Position numbers and translations under genes: made by a program. This document shows positions 35,730-45,109 of a DNA stretch of 64,000 nucleotides, one piece after another. Position 1 is the first letter of the stretch; each line of letters starts with the position of its first letter. The stretch is from Chitinophagales bacterium (lineage in GTDB: Bacteria; Bacteroidota; Bacteroidia; Chitinophagales; JADIYW01), in assembly GCA_020636535.1 (NCBI GenBank), contig JACJXT010000012.1, positions 62,001 to 126,000 of the forward strand, read 5' to 3'. The notes beneath the pieces were generated by a model that was not told where the DNA came from, made no database searches, and saw only the letters and a list, made by a program, of their open reading frames with translations.

Positions 35730-36092
35730 ATGGAGTTAGAAGAATTAATGGCATATAAAAAAGCTTATGAATTATCAAATAAAATTTGGGAAATAGTAAT
35801 TATGCTAGATAACTTTGAAAAAAATACTATTGGAAGACAACTATCAAGAGCAGCAGACTCTATAAGTGCCAATATTGCAGAAGGATATGGAAGGTTTTCT
35901 TATAAAGAAAATAAACAATTTTGTTTCTACGCAAGAGGTTCATTATACGAAACAAAAGACTGGCTAAATAAATTAGAAAATAGAAAAATTATTACTAATG
36001 AAAATTTTAATAATTTAATGAATGACATAAACGACATTGGAAAACTTTTAAATGGATATATCAAATCAATAGGCAAAACCAATGATAAGTAA
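35730..36092 (+). CDS. Four-helix bundle protein (23S rRNA intervening-sequence family)
   Basis: 120 residues, all-helical. Contains the family motifs MAYKKAYELSNKIWE, IGRQLSRAADSISANIAEGYGR and FYARGSLYETKDWLNK. Such proteins were first found encoded in 23S rRNA intervening sequences and are common as dispersed single genes in Bacteroidota; the related avd protein of diversity-generating retroelements has the same fold. No reverse transcriptase or variable repeat is nearby. Flanked by low-complexity repeat blocks, which fits a mobile or recently inserted gene. Confidence 0.88.
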   Translation: MELEELMAYKKAYELSNKIWEIVIMLDNFEKNTIGRQLSRAADSISANIAEGYGRFSYKENKQFCFYARGSLYETKDWLNKLENRKIITNENFNNLMNDINDIGKLLNGYIKSIGKTNDK

Positions 36093-36185
36093 CTAATCAC
36101 ACAAACTTACCAATGACTAATGTCTATTGACAAATGACTAAAAAACAAATAACAAATGACTAATACACAAATGACAAATGACAAC
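36092..36185. repeat. Low-complexity ACAAATGAC/CAATGACTAA repeat block running into cysN
   Basis: Units such as CCAATGACTAATG, GACAAATGACTAA, AACAAATGACTAATAC and ACAAATGACAAATGACAAC follow each other with variable spacing. The block continues across the cysN start codon into its first ten codons. Too irregular for a CRISPR array. Related units occur at 34550-34584, 50266-50287 and 54430-54482. Confidence 0.7.
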
Positions 36186-37451
36186 TTCGACCAAGAAGCT
36201 TATTTAGATATGGAACTACTTCGTTTTACTACTGCTGGTAGTGTTGACGATGGTAAATCTACACTAATAGGAAGACTTTTATACGATAGCAAGTCTATCT
36301 TTCAAGACCAAATGGAGCAAATAGAAACAGCTTCGCAAAAAAGAGGCGAAGAGTATGTCAACTTAGCTTTGCTTACCGATGGTTTGAGAGCAGAGAGAGA
36401 ACAAGGCATTACTATTGATGTTGCCTATCGATATTTCTCTACACCAAAAAGAAAATTTATTATTGCAGATACACCAGGTCATATTCAGTACACTAGAAAT
36501 ATGGTTACAGGTGCTTCAACTGCCAACTTAGCTATCATTTTAGTCGATGCAAGAAAAGGCATTATAGAACAGACTTATCGTCATTCATTCATTGCATCAT
36601 TGCTACAAATTCCGCACATAGTTGTTTGTGTTAATAAAATGGATTTAGTAGATTGGGACGAAGCTACTTTCAATAAAATTGCACACGAGTACAAAGCTTT
36701 TGCTGCAAAACTAGATGTTCAAGATGTACACTTTATTCCTATTTCAGCTTTAATGGGTGATAATGTAGTGAATCGTTCTGAAAATATGAAATGGTATAAC
36801 GGACCAACTTTATTGTATCTCTTAGAAAATATACATATAGGTTCAGACTTAAATCATATTGATGCAAGATTTCCAGTGCAGTATGTTATCAGACCAATGA
36901 AAACAGAATATCACGATTATAGAGCATATGCAGGAAGAGTTGCTGGCGGAATTTTTAGAGTTGGCGACAAAGTAAAAGCATTGCCTTCTGGTTTTACTTC
37001 TACCATTAAAGCAATTAAAACTTTAGATGGCGATTTAGACGAAACATTTGCACCACAATCGGTGTCTATTGTACTAGAAGATGAAATTGATATTTCTCGT
37101 GGCGATATGATTGTAAAAGAAAACAACTTACCAGAAATTGCTCAAGACTTAGACATTATGGTTTGTTGGATGAACGAAAAACCATTAACACCAAGAGGAA
37201 AATATGTTTTAAAACATACAAGTAAAGAATGTAGATGTATGATTAAAGAAGTTATTTATAAATTAAACATCGATACACTACAAAAAGTAGAAGGCGACAG
37301 TACTATTAATTTAAATGATATAGGTAAAGTTAGCATTAGAACGACTACACCATTATTCTACGACGATTATAGAAAAAATAGAATTACAGGAAGTGTTATT
37401 TTAATAGACGAAGCTACCAACGAAACCGTAGCAGCTGGAATGATAGTGTAG
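36156..37451 (+). CDS. cysN: Sulfate adenylyltransferase large subunit (GTPase)
   Basis: GTPase subunit that drives APS synthesis by CysD. 431 residues with G1 GSVDDGKST (Gly28 onward), the RGITIDVAYR-type switch (EREQGITIDVAY), DTPGHIQYTRNM and NKMDLVD; the beta-barrel domains II and III follow. There is no fused CysC kinase, consistent with the separate cysC gene. The first ten residues (MTNTQMTNDN) are encoded by the ACAAATGAC repeat, so translation may instead start at an internal ATG such as 36174; conserved sequence begins at about residue 18. Confidence 0.94.
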   Translation: MTNTQMTNDNFDQEAYLDMELLRFTTAGSVDDGKSTLIGRLLYDSKSIFQDQMEQIETASQKRGEEYVNLALLTDGLRAEREQGITIDVAYRYFSTPKRKFIIADTPGHIQYTRNMVTGASTANLAIILVDARKGIIEQTYRHSFIASLLQIPHIVVCVNKMDLVDWDEATFNKIAHEYKAFAAKLDVQDVHFIPISALMGDNVVNRSENMKWYNGPTLLYLLENIHIGSDLNHIDARFPVQYVIRPMKTEYHDYRAYAGRVAGGIFRVGDKVKALPSGFTSTIKAIKTLDGDLDETFAPQSVSIVLEDEIDISRGDMIVKENNLPEIAQDLDIMVCWMNEKPLTPRGKYVLKHTSKECRCMIKEVIYKLNIDTLQKVEGDSTINLNDIGKVSIRTTTPLFYDDYRKNRITGSVILIDEATNETVAAGMIV

Positions 37452-37479
37452 TAGATTGTTAGATTCAAGATTGTTAGAT

Positions 37480-37632
37480 TTTTCGCCACAACAAGTGAAA
37501 ACACTTGATAATATTTTTTTATGGCATAACCTCCACTGCGTTTCGGTCGTGCTATCCGTTACAAGTCCTCGCTCCTTTCGTCGCTGTGGGCTTTCCACTA
37601 CTATCACTTATGCAAATAGTGCAAACCAAAAC
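37480..37632. repeat. Long near-identical intergenic repeat, copy E
   Basis: About 150 bases nearly identical to 50288-50438: TTTTCGCCACAACAAGT, TTTTTTATGGCATAACCTCC, CGTGCTATCCGTTACAAGTC, CTCGCTCCTTTCGTCGCTGT, GGGCTTTCCACTACTATCAC, and ATGCAAATAGTGCAAACC. Both copies begin 22-29 bases after a plus-strand gene. CAAGTG/CACTTG forms a small hairpin at the left end, and CACT/AGTG one at the right end. GC content is well above the surroundings. Confidence 0.85.
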
Positions 37633-37646
37633 TAACCTCCATAAAA

Positions 37647-37675
37647 AAAACACCTACTTTTTTAGTAGGTGTTTT
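37647..37675. terminator. Bidirectional terminator between cysN and the ompA locus
   Basis: A 12-bp perfect stem AAAACACCTACT/AGTAGGTGTTTT with a TTTTT loop (37659-37663). The A and T runs at the stem base make it usable in both directions, for cysN from the left and the OmpA operon from the right. Confidence 0.85.
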
Positions 37676-37717
37676 GAATTATATTAACCTGAGTTATATT
37701 ATTTAGTTTTTGTTCAA

Positions 37718-40021
37718 TTAGAATGGACAGTCTCTACATGGATCAATTTGCATATCAAATCTTTCTAGAGATTTAATATCGTAAGAACCGCCAATTACTC
37801 TAAACTCTGTTCTTCTATTTCTTTGGTGTTCATACTCACTACAAGGAACGCCATCGGTACAATTATTTCTAGGTTGTGTTTCGCCATAACCTTTTGCTTT
37901 TAAACGACTAGCTGGAATGCCTTTTGAAATTAACCAATTCACTACACTTTGAGCTCTTTTTTGTGATAAAGCAATGTTGTATTCATAAGAAGCTCTTGAG
38001 TCGGTATGTGAACCAATTTCTACAATAGTACTTGGATTTTCTTTCAAGAATCCTAGTAATTTATTAAGTTGTACTTCACTTTCTGGTCTGATATTCCATT
38101 TATCAAAATCGTAGTAAATATCTTTCAATTCAATAGTTCCACCATCGACACCATTATTAGCATCAACAATATTGCTACTGTCTTTTTCTAATTCAACAAC
38201 TACTCTAGTTACATTAGGATTTCCACAACTTACTATTTGATTGCATTTTTCTAATGAAGATGTTTTAGTATCTACTGTTTTGTAACCTTCTGCTACAGCT
38301 ACAATTAAATATTCGCAACCACATTCAACAATAAAACATTGCTCTCCTTGTGCATTACTAGTACCGTTATATGTTCTTTCCGAACAGTTATTTTTAATAC
38401 TTACTTTAGCATTTTCAATTACTTTTTGTGTTCCTTTTTCAACTACTTGAACTAACAAACCCGTTTCTTCTTTTTTAGTTAAAGGAATTCTTACTTTAAC
38501 AGTTTGTCCTGGTTGAACATTTTTTGTAGAAGCACAAACTGAGTTATTCGTAGCATAACCTTCTGCACTTGCATTAAAACAATAGTCTCTATTAATAGCC
38601 ACTGGATAAGTAAAATAGCCATCGCACTTTGTATCAGAACCAGCCACTACGCTACTATTTTGTAACATAGCTACGCTTGAGTTGCAAATTGGCTCACCTG
38701 TTTTTGCATCTACTACAATACCTTCTAAGTTAATGCCATTATCTGTAAACGACCAAATATCATCTAAACCTTTTCCTTCTGGTCTGTTTGATGTAAAATA
38801 ACCGTAAGATTTATTTTTTCCGAATGTTAAACCAAAATCATCATAAGTACTATTAATTGGAGCACCAATATTTGTAGGATTTGAAGTAGCACCACTCATT
38901 ACTTTAAAGATATCTAATCCACCTAAACCTGGCCAACCATTACTAGCAAAGTATAAGTTTCCATCTTCATCAACATAAGGAAACATTTCGTTACCATCTG
39001 TATTTAATCCATCTAAATTTTTAGGTTGCGACCAAGAACTTCCTTCTTTATGTGTAACATATAAGTCTGCACCACCATGACCACCAGGCATATCGCTTAC
39101 AAAATACATGGTTTGTCCGTCTGGTGTTAATGCAGGATGACCTACACTATAATTATCATTATTGTATGGAAACTCTTTCTCGTCTACCCATTTGTTAGTG
39201 CTTTCTACAGTTGCTTGATATATTTTTAAATCAGTTACACCTTGCTCATCTTTGCCTTTCTTTTTGTCGAAGTAATTATTTCTTGTCAAATAAACGGTTC
39301 CATCTGGTGAAAAAGTTGGTACTGCATCATGAAATTTTGTTTCAGCATCTTTTTTAATTACATCTGGATTTTTTTCAAACTGAATTGAATCACCTTTAGC
39401 ACTATATAAATCAAAGAATGTAGTACCAATCCAGCTGTGTTCTCTACCAATTGCTTTTTCTTGATCTCTTGACGAAGCATAAATTAAATGGTCATTATGA
39501 TACACTGGTGAAAAATCATAAGTCTTGGTATTAAAGTCTAGATTAGTTAAATTATATCTATCTTTATTAACATAAAATTTATTATTATTTTTAATTGCAT
39601 CAATTTGGTTTTGAGCTAACTCGCTATTTTCTGTTTGAATATAATTTTTATAGGCATTAGATGCTTCTTCTAATTTACCTAAAGATTGAGCCGCTTGTGC
39701 TAAAGCCAAAGTATATTTTGGATCGGTATTTCCACTTTGTACTGCTTTGTTATACCATTCATAAGCTTTTTCGTAATTGCTTGTATTTTTATAGCAATCT
39801 GCTAAGTGAGCCATTAAAACATTGTCGTCTTGTTTTTTCAAAAGTTTTTCGTACAATGGAATAGCGTCATAATAAGCTAATTTTTCATATAAGTTTTCAG
39901 CATTTTTCTTTCCACCTAACCAAGATTCTTCAATCCATCCACCTTCTTCTTCTTGTGCTTGCAGCTGATTAAATCCAGCTACTAAAAGAAAAATCAACAA
40001 TAATATATTATATATTTTCAT
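37718..40021 (-). CDS. OmpA-family protein with TPR, PD40 and carboxypeptidase-like domains
   Basis: 767 residues, periplasmic/outer-membrane. Order: signal peptide (ending QLQAQ), TPR-like helices (about 35-130), a WD40-like PD40 propeller (about 170-430; PALTPDGQTMYFVSDMPGG, LYFASNGWPGLGGLDIF), a carboxypeptidase regulatory-like domain (about 433-515, GIVVDAKTGEPI), another Ig-like part, and an OmpA C-terminal domain (about 640-745; IYYDFDKWNIRPES, IEIGSHTDSRA, LSQKRAQSVVNWL, RRTEFR) that binds peptidoglycan. Such proteins sit beside PorP/SprF in type IX secretion and gliding loci. Ends with CRDCPF, as does the copy at 61168. Third gene of the adhesin-SprF-OmpA operon. Confidence 0.9.
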   Translation of the reverse strand: MKIYNILLLIFLLVAGFNQLQAQEEEGGWIEESWLGGKKNAENLYEKLAYYDAIPLYEKLLKKQDDNVLMAHLADCYKNTSNYEKAYEWYNKAVQSGNTDPKYTLALAQAAQSLGKLEEASNAYKNYIQTENSELAQNQIDAIKNNNKFYVNKDRYNLTNLDFNTKTYDFSPVYHNDHLIYASSRDQEKAIGREHSWIGTTFFDLYSAKGDSIQFEKNPDVIKKDAETKFHDAVPTFSPDGTVYLTRNNYFDKKKGKDEQGVTDLKIYQATVESTNKWVDEKEFPYNNDNYSVGHPALTPDGQTMYFVSDMPGGHGGADLYVTHKEGSSWSQPKNLDGLNTDGNEMFPYVDEDGNLYFASNGWPGLGGLDIFKVMSGATSNPTNIGAPINSTYDDFGLTFGKNKSYGYFTSNRPEGKGLDDIWSFTDNGINLEGIVVDAKTGEPICNSSVAMLQNSSVVAGSDTKCDGYFTYPVAINRDYCFNASAEGYATNNSVCASTKNVQPGQTVKVRIPLTKKEETGLLVQVVEKGTQKVIENAKVSIKNNCSERTYNGTSNAQGEQCFIVECGCEYLIVAVAEGYKTVDTKTSSLEKCNQIVSCGNPNVTRVVVELEKDSSNIVDANNGVDGGTIELKDIYYDFDKWNIRPESEVQLNKLLGFLKENPSTIVEIGSHTDSRASYEYNIALSQKRAQSVVNWLISKGIPASRLKAKGYGETQPRNNCTDGVPCSEYEHQRNRRTEFRVIGGSYDIKSLERFDMQIDPCRDCPF

Positions 40022-40041
40022 TTTGTATTATTTTTTTATAT

Positions 40042-41034
40042 TTAGAAATATCTTGGTGTTCTAATTTTATCTTCTTTTCTGAATACATCGTATCCTAAAA
40101 TAATTTCGTGTGTTCCTTTGTTATAGTCTTGTAATTTAGACAGTGTATAATCGTAGGCATAACCAATCATCAATTGTTTAGTTGGCCATACTTCTAAATT
40201 AAAGTCAAAGCTATCGTGATTTTCTAAACCTGTTTTCTTTTTATGGAAAGCAGTTCTATATGTTCCACCAATATTAATTCTATCAATAATTAAAAAGCTT
40301 AAATTAAAATCCATTTCAAAAGGAATTTTTTGTTCTTTATTGATAATGTATTTTCCCATTACTTGAGGACGAATTTTAAATCCGCCAGTAACTGGAATAA
40401 CACCACCAGCCATTGTAAACAAATGTGGTGTTCTTTGAGCAATAGAATCTTTAGCAATTAAACTTGCTTGTTCTTTATTGTACAAAGTAGATTTTATAAA
40501 GTTTGGAACAGAAACGCCTACATAAAATTTTGGATGATATAAGTACAATCCAGCACCAACATCTGGTAAAATTCTACTTACATTTTGTGCATATGCCTCA
40601 TCTGTTTGATCTGCTCTGTTTAATTCGCTTAAGTTGCTTTTGTAAATTTGAAGTCCTGCATTAATACCAATAGATAATTTTATTTTTTCTGACAATTTAA
40701 TTCTATAAGCATAAGATGCATCTATCCAAGTTTGGTTGGTAACACCTAACCTATCGTTTACTACAAACAAACCTAAAGCACTGTTTTCTTTTTTAAGTGG
40801 ACTATGAATACTAAAGGAAGCTGTTTGTGGTGCACCATCTATTTTTACCCATTGTGTTCTATACAATGCTCTCAAACTTAATGCACCTCTTGCTCCTGTA
40901 TAGCCAGCATTAATTGGCAATTTATTATACATGAACTGCGTGTATTGTGGTTCTTGTTGTGCTTGAACCATAAATACTACAGTACAACAAAACAGTATTA
41001 ATAATGCACTTTTTAATTTATTAATTGTGAACAT
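40042..41034 (-). CDS. PorP/SprF-family type IX secretion outer-membrane protein
   Basis: 330 residues: signal peptide (LLILFCCTVVFMVQAQ), then QEPQYTQFMYNKLPINAGYTGARG, the hallmark start of PorP/SprF proteins, and a beta-barrel with MIGYAYDYTLSKLQDYNKGTHEIILGYD at the C terminus. In Flavobacterium, SprF is needed to secrete the adhesin SprB; here the gene directly follows a large type B-sorted protein, so it may be that protein's partner (inference). 20 bases separate it from the OmpA gene. Confidence 0.93.
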   Translation of the reverse strand: MFTINKLKSALLILFCCTVVFMVQAQQEPQYTQFMYNKLPINAGYTGARGALSLRALYRTQWVKIDGAPQTASFSIHSPLKKENSALGLFVVNDRLGVTNQTWIDASYAYRIKLSEKIKLSIGINAGLQIYKSNLSELNRADQTDEAYAQNVSRILPDVGAGLYLYHPKFYVGVSVPNFIKSTLYNKEQASLIAKDSIAQRTPHLFTMAGGVIPVTGGFKIRPQVMGKYIINKEQKIPFEMDFNLSFLIIDRINIGGTYRTAFHKKKTGLENHDSFDFNLEVWPTKQLMIGYAYDYTLSKLQDYNKGTHEIILGYDVFRKEDKIRTPRYF

Positions 41035-41057
41035 ATTATAACTTTATAATTTTAAAA

Positions 41058-43979
41058 TTAATTTCCTCTATGAATAACAATGAAACCAGCTCTATCAATA
41101 ACAGCACCTAAAGCATTGGTATACTTTAATGCGTAGTAATAAGTACCGTCTGGCAGATTATCTCCTTTGTAAGTACCATCCCATGAGTTATCGTAATTGC
41201 TATTTTTATATACTTCAATTCCCCAACGGTTATATACACAGAATTGAACTGCTTGATTTTCTACTATACAAGGAATTTCAAATAAATCGTTTTTGCCATT
41301 TCCATCTGGAGAGAAAGTATTTGGTATATCACAATAATCTACTGTAATGTATACCCAAGCTGTATCTGCACCATCGTCATCACAAATAGCATATTGTATA
41401 CTATCAATTCCTATATATCCATAATTAGGTGTATAGTCTATATTGTTTCCATTAACAACTGCTGTTCCATTAGTTGGATTGGTAATAATACCATCTGTAC
41501 CTCCACATAATGCAATAGCATCGTCTTCGGTTTTAATATCGTTATTTAAGATTGGAATGCTTACCGTATTGCCTGTACTTACTGTATCATTATTGATAGC
41601 AATTGGTGGTGTTCCTAGAACAGTTACAATTACAATTGTATTTCTACACTCATTATCGCTATTACAAACTTTTATGCAAATAGTATCATTTCCTTTAGCA
41701 TCATCTGCATTATATACTAAGCAATTATCGTCATTAATATACCAAGAACCATAATTTGCAGTTGCTGTGGTGTTGTCATCGCAATCAGAGTAAGTTAAAC
41801 CTGTACCAATTGGCAATCCGAAATTACATTCTATTATAGAATCATTTACAAGTACAACATCATATAATGTATCTGGTGTATATGGTTTTATATGAATAAT
41901 CACTGTTGTTTGTGTACATATATGCAAAACAGTATCACAAGCACTTACACAAAGTGTATCGCTACCTGCTAGGTTTCCTGCTTGGTATTGTAAGCAATTA
42001 TCTACGATGCTCCAAGTGCCAAAGTCAGCAGTGCCTTGTAATTCTCCATCACAAGATTCTACTAGCACATTATCTCCAACTGGTAATTTAGTACAAGTAG
42101 TATCTAGTGTTCCTGCTGTAATTGTTTTTTCTGTAGTATCTACTATTGTACAAGCAACACATATATTAATAGAATCGATGCATTCGGTTTCTCTATCTTC
42201 TAATTTAACAGTGTGACAACCAGATGGTATTACCATACTAACTCCATTATATGCTACTGAATAGTTATAGTTTATATAAGTATAAGTTGCACCTTGATCG
42301 TTATTCAAAATATAAATTGAAGAATCTGTATCGTATGCTGCATCTGTATTAGTACTATACAAATATAGTCCATTTCTATACCAACCATTATTTGGATCGT
42401 TATCATTTAAAATAGTTACTAGAGAATCTAAAGTAGTAAACTGAATGTTTTGACCAACTTTAGTAGAATCATTTAATCTAAACCAAATTAGCGTATGCAT
42501 TTCATCATCTTGATAAACTGTTGAACCAAAGTTTAAGTTTCCGCCAACTAAAGTTTCGCCACATAAATCTAGTGTTCCATTATAAATTTCATCATCTAAT
42601 GAAATATTATAATTCATTGTATCATTTAAAGATATAGGTAAACAAAATGTAGCAGAATTATCTGTTGGATTAGTACATTCTATTATAGTATCTGTAGAAG
42701 CAATTAGCGTACTACAACTACAATCGTTTACTACAACTTGCATAGAATCTGTAGTTTGACAACCTGTTGCATTGGTTACGGTTAGGTAAACCCAATAAGT
42801 TCCTTTTGTTGAATTTGAAAATGTAGCATTTGCTGTTGCAGCATTGGTAAGTATACTTCCATCAGTAGCATAAACACCCCATTGATAAGTGAAAGGAGCT
42901 TCGCCAGTTACGATTGGTGCAAGTGTTACTGAATCTGTGCTACAAACGAAAGTATCATTTAATATAAGTTCTGGGCCAACGCAAGTAGTAATACAACTTG
43001 CTAAATCGCCTCTTGTGTCGCTATTGCCATTAATAGTATAACTGTTTATTTCAGCCATTCCACTCATACAAGGTGTTCCTGGATTTCCATCAGTGCAACC
43101 TCTTGTATCTATTCTATATACTTTTCCTGTTTGAACTTCTAATGCGATAAACTGACCTACACTATCTAGAGCTAAGCCACCTAAATTGTAAGTTGGTGTT
43201 GCATTTTCTGAAGCTTCATAACATCTACCATTATAGTCTGTATCAATTACGCCTAATATTTGGTCTACACCACTATAAAATAAAATATTTCCAGTACTTG
43301 GCTCCCATACCATATCTTGAGCACCACCTTCACCTCCTGATATTAAAGTTTGTGTTAATGCATCTTGAAATTGAGTACAAGTAGCATCGAAAGTAATAGC
43401 ATTCCATGTTACAGATAAACTTGGAATAGCGACTTTACCAATATATAAAGCTATAGTATCAATAGTGCTAGGAGGAGATACATGTACTTCGGCAGCCATT
43501 ACAATATAATTACCATTATTATCTGCTGTTCCTAAGAAACCTAATATTCTATGCAAATTAAATGCTGAATTATTTGGTAGATCAATTGTTCCTAAATTAA
43601 CAGCTGCTCCATTACTACCAATCTGAATTAAGTTTGAAGTAACTGTAAAAGAACTGCCTAAAAAGACTTGAGACAATATAAGTTCTGGACTTAAAATGGC
43701 GTTTAATTGAGCATAAGCGTAACCGTTTGTACTTAATAAAGCTAAAGCATTTAGATTATTTATTACCAATTTTGAAGTAGTATCTACTACTGCAATTTGA
43801 GTATCTAATGCTCCAGAGGTAGCATTTACAACACTAATATATGATGGATTATTAGCATTGCTTGGTCCTTCATTTATCAATGATAACATTGTAGGACAAT
43901 TAAAAGTTGTTAAGTCTTGTGCTTTTATCTGAGTGATAAAGCAAAAAGATGCTAATAAAAATAAGAATTTATTAAACAT
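41058..43979 (-). CDS. Large secreted protein with type B (gliding-motility) C-terminal sorting domain
   Basis: 973 residues. Signal peptide ending TQIKAQ, then an N-terminal beta-propeller-like region (about 30-320), an Ig/PKD-like segment (about 330-420), and at least two tandem Cys-rich modules of about 85 residues (about 620-690 and 705-790; each with GT/GSW, C.QY or C.VY, and G.DT.C). A cadherin-like part follows (NNDTVSTGNTVSIPILNND), then the C-terminal sorting domain (CDIPNTFSPDGNGKNDLFEI ... VYNRWGIEVYKN ... GDNLPDGTYYY), the type B signal recognised by the T9SS. Probably surface-exposed or released, possibly an adhesin. First gene of the operon with SprF and OmpA-like proteins. Confidence 0.9.
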   Translation of the reverse strand: MFNKFLFLLASFCFITQIKAQDLTTFNCPTMLSLINEGPSNANNPSYISVVNATSGALDTQIAVVDTTSKLVINNLNALALLSTNGYAYAQLNAILSPELILSQVFLGSSFTVTSNLIQIGSNGAAVNLGTIDLPNNSAFNLHRILGFLGTADNNGNYIVMAAEVHVSPPSTIDTIALYIGKVAIPSLSVTWNAITFDATCTQFQDALTQTLISGGEGGAQDMVWEPSTGNILFYSGVDQILGVIDTDYNGRCYEASENATPTYNLGGLALDSVGQFIALEVQTGKVYRIDTRGCTDGNPGTPCMSGMAEINSYTINGNSDTRGDLASCITTCVGPELILNDTFVCSTDSVTLAPIVTGEAPFTYQWGVYATDGSILTNAATANATFSNSTKGTYWVYLTVTNATGCQTTDSMQVVVNDCSCSTLIASTDTIIECTNPTDNSATFCLPISLNDTMNYNISLDDEIYNGTLDLCGETLVGGNLNFGSTVYQDDEMHTLIWFRLNDSTKVGQNIQFTTLDSLVTILNDNDPNNGWYRNGLYLYSTNTDAAYDTDSSIYILNNDQGATYTYINYNYSVAYNGVSMVIPSGCHTVKLEDRETECIDSINICVACTIVDTTEKTITAGTLDTTCTKLPVGDNVLVESCDGELQGTADFGTWSIVDNCLQYQAGNLAGSDTLCVSACDTVLHICTQTTVIIHIKPYTPDTLYDVVLVNDSIIECNFGLPIGTGLTYSDCDDNTTATANYGSWYINDDNCLVYNADDAKGNDTICIKVCNSDNECRNTIVIVTVLGTPPIAINNDTVSTGNTVSIPILNNDIKTEDDAIALCGGTDGIITNPTNGTAVVNGNNIDYTPNYGYIGIDSIQYAICDDDGADTAWVYITVDYCDIPNTFSPDGNGKNDLFEIPCIVENQAVQFCVYNRWGIEVYKNSNYDNSWDGTYKGDNLPDGTYYYALKYTNALGAVIDRAGFIVIHRGN

Positions 43980-44218
43980 ATTAAATTATTTTTTATTCTG
44001 TTATTCTTCTTTAAAAATTAAAACGCAATCTAAAAGAAAGGCAAATCTAATTTATGGTTGTAAGTAAAGCACTTGTTTTGTATTAACATAAGATTAAGTT
44101 ATATTATTTAGGCAATAAAATACATTATTAAAAATTATAATATAACGAATGATTCTTGACCAATTACTATATTAATCCATGTTTTTTTTAATGCTTAATA
44201 GCTTTCTCTATTAATTAA
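43980..44218. other. Gene-free upstream region of the adhesin operon
   Basis: AT-rich DNA between the adhesin start and the aqpZ terminator. It must hold the adhesin promoter on the minus strand, but I see no exact TAnnTTTG match close to the start. No other structure was seen. Confidence 0.3.
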
Positions 44219-44246
44219 AAAAGCACAAGAGTTACCTTGTGCTTTT
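44219..44246 (-). terminator. Terminator downstream of aqpZ
   Basis: An 11-bp stem AAAAGCACAAG/CTTGTGCTTTT with a six-base loop (44230-44235); on the minus strand it is followed by further T. It lies 76 bases past the aqpZ stop. The symmetric A/T ends mean it could also act on the plus strand. Confidence 0.8.
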
Positions 44247-44322
44247 AATCATGTTTTGTCTAAATATTAGACTAAAGTAGGTTGAGAAATGTCTAGTATC
44301 TAGAAGTCTAATATCTATATAA

Positions 44323-45042
44323 TTATGCTTCTGCTTCTTCGAAACCAAATTTCCAAACTAATGCAGATAAAACTGCTCCAGTTATTGGTGCTACTATAAA
44401 TAGCCATAATTGTTGTATTGCTACACCTCCTGCAAAAATTGCTGGGCCTAAACTTCTAGCTGGATTTACAGATGTTCCTGTTACTCTAATCGATAGTAAG
44501 TGAATCAACATTAAAGTTACACCAATTGCTAAGCCAGCCATTGTTCCGTTACCAAATTTTGATGTAGTAGCAAAAATTACGAATAAGAATACAAAGGTCA
44601 TAACAGCTTCTGTTAAAAAAGCACTAGTAATATTAAAGTAATTTACTTCGCTACCTAAGTAACCTTTTCCCCAACCATTTGCACCTAAAGCCCAATCGCC
44701 TAAACCTGTATAAGCAGAGTGACCTGAAAGTATGGCATATAGAACCGCAGTTGCTAAAACAGCACCAATACATTGAGCTACAATGTAACCAACTGTATCT
44801 TTTGCATTAAGTTTACCAGAAACCAACATAGCAATTGAAATTGCAGGATTGATATGACAACCAGAAATGCCACCAATAGCATAAGCCATAGCTACTACAG
44901 AAAAACCGAAGGCAATGGCAATACCTAATAAACCAATTCCTGATGGACCAGTATCGTTGTTGACACCAGCAATAACGGCTGCTCCACAACCAAATAAAAC
45001 TAATCCAAATGTGCCGATTAACTCAGCTAAATATTTTTTCAT
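44323..45042 (-). CDS. aqpZ: Aquaporin Z-type water channel
   Basis: 239 residues, six membrane helices plus two half-helices. NPA motifs at Asn65 (CHINPAISI) and Asn193 (SVNPARSLGPA). The selectivity-filter residues fit water-selective AqpZ: Phe46 (FGFSVV), His181 (LIHLLS) and Arg196 (NPAR), rather than the wider glycerol-facilitator filter. Inner membrane. Monocistronic, with a terminator downstream. Confidence 0.95.
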   Translation of the reverse strand: MKKYLAELIGTFGLVLFGCGAAVIAGVNNDTGPSGIGLLGIAIAFGFSVVAMAYAIGGISGCHINPAISIAMLVSGKLNAKDTVGYIVAQCIGAVLATAVLYAILSGHSAYTGLGDWALGANGWGKGYLGSEVNYFNITSAFLTEAVMTFVFLFVIFATTSKFGNGTMAGLAIGVTLMLIHLLSIRVTGTSVNPARSLGPAIFAGGVAIQQLWLFIVAPITGAVLSALVWKFGFEEAEA

Positions 45043-45109
45043 AATATAAAATTTGGATAAATTTATTTGGATAAGTTAAAATTTGCAAGAAAAGTTATCC
45101 ACTTTTAGC

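Noticed and set aside
35730..36092. Diversity-generating retroelement, suggested by the avd-like four-helix protein
   Set aside because: There is no reverse transcriptase, template repeat or variable repeat nearby; the protein is better placed in the wider rRNA intervening-sequence family.
36092..36185. Possible CRISPR-like or tandem array upstream of cysN
   Set aside because: Units vary in sequence and spacing, there are no unique spacers and no cas genes; it is a low-complexity repeat block.
37401..37607. Minus-strand frame over repeat E and its twin at 50195-50413 encoding nearly the same peptide
   Set aside because: The similarity follows from the DNA repeat itself; the opposite strand is equally conserved in several frames and there is no ribosome-binding or promoter signal. 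It is not evidence of a protein.
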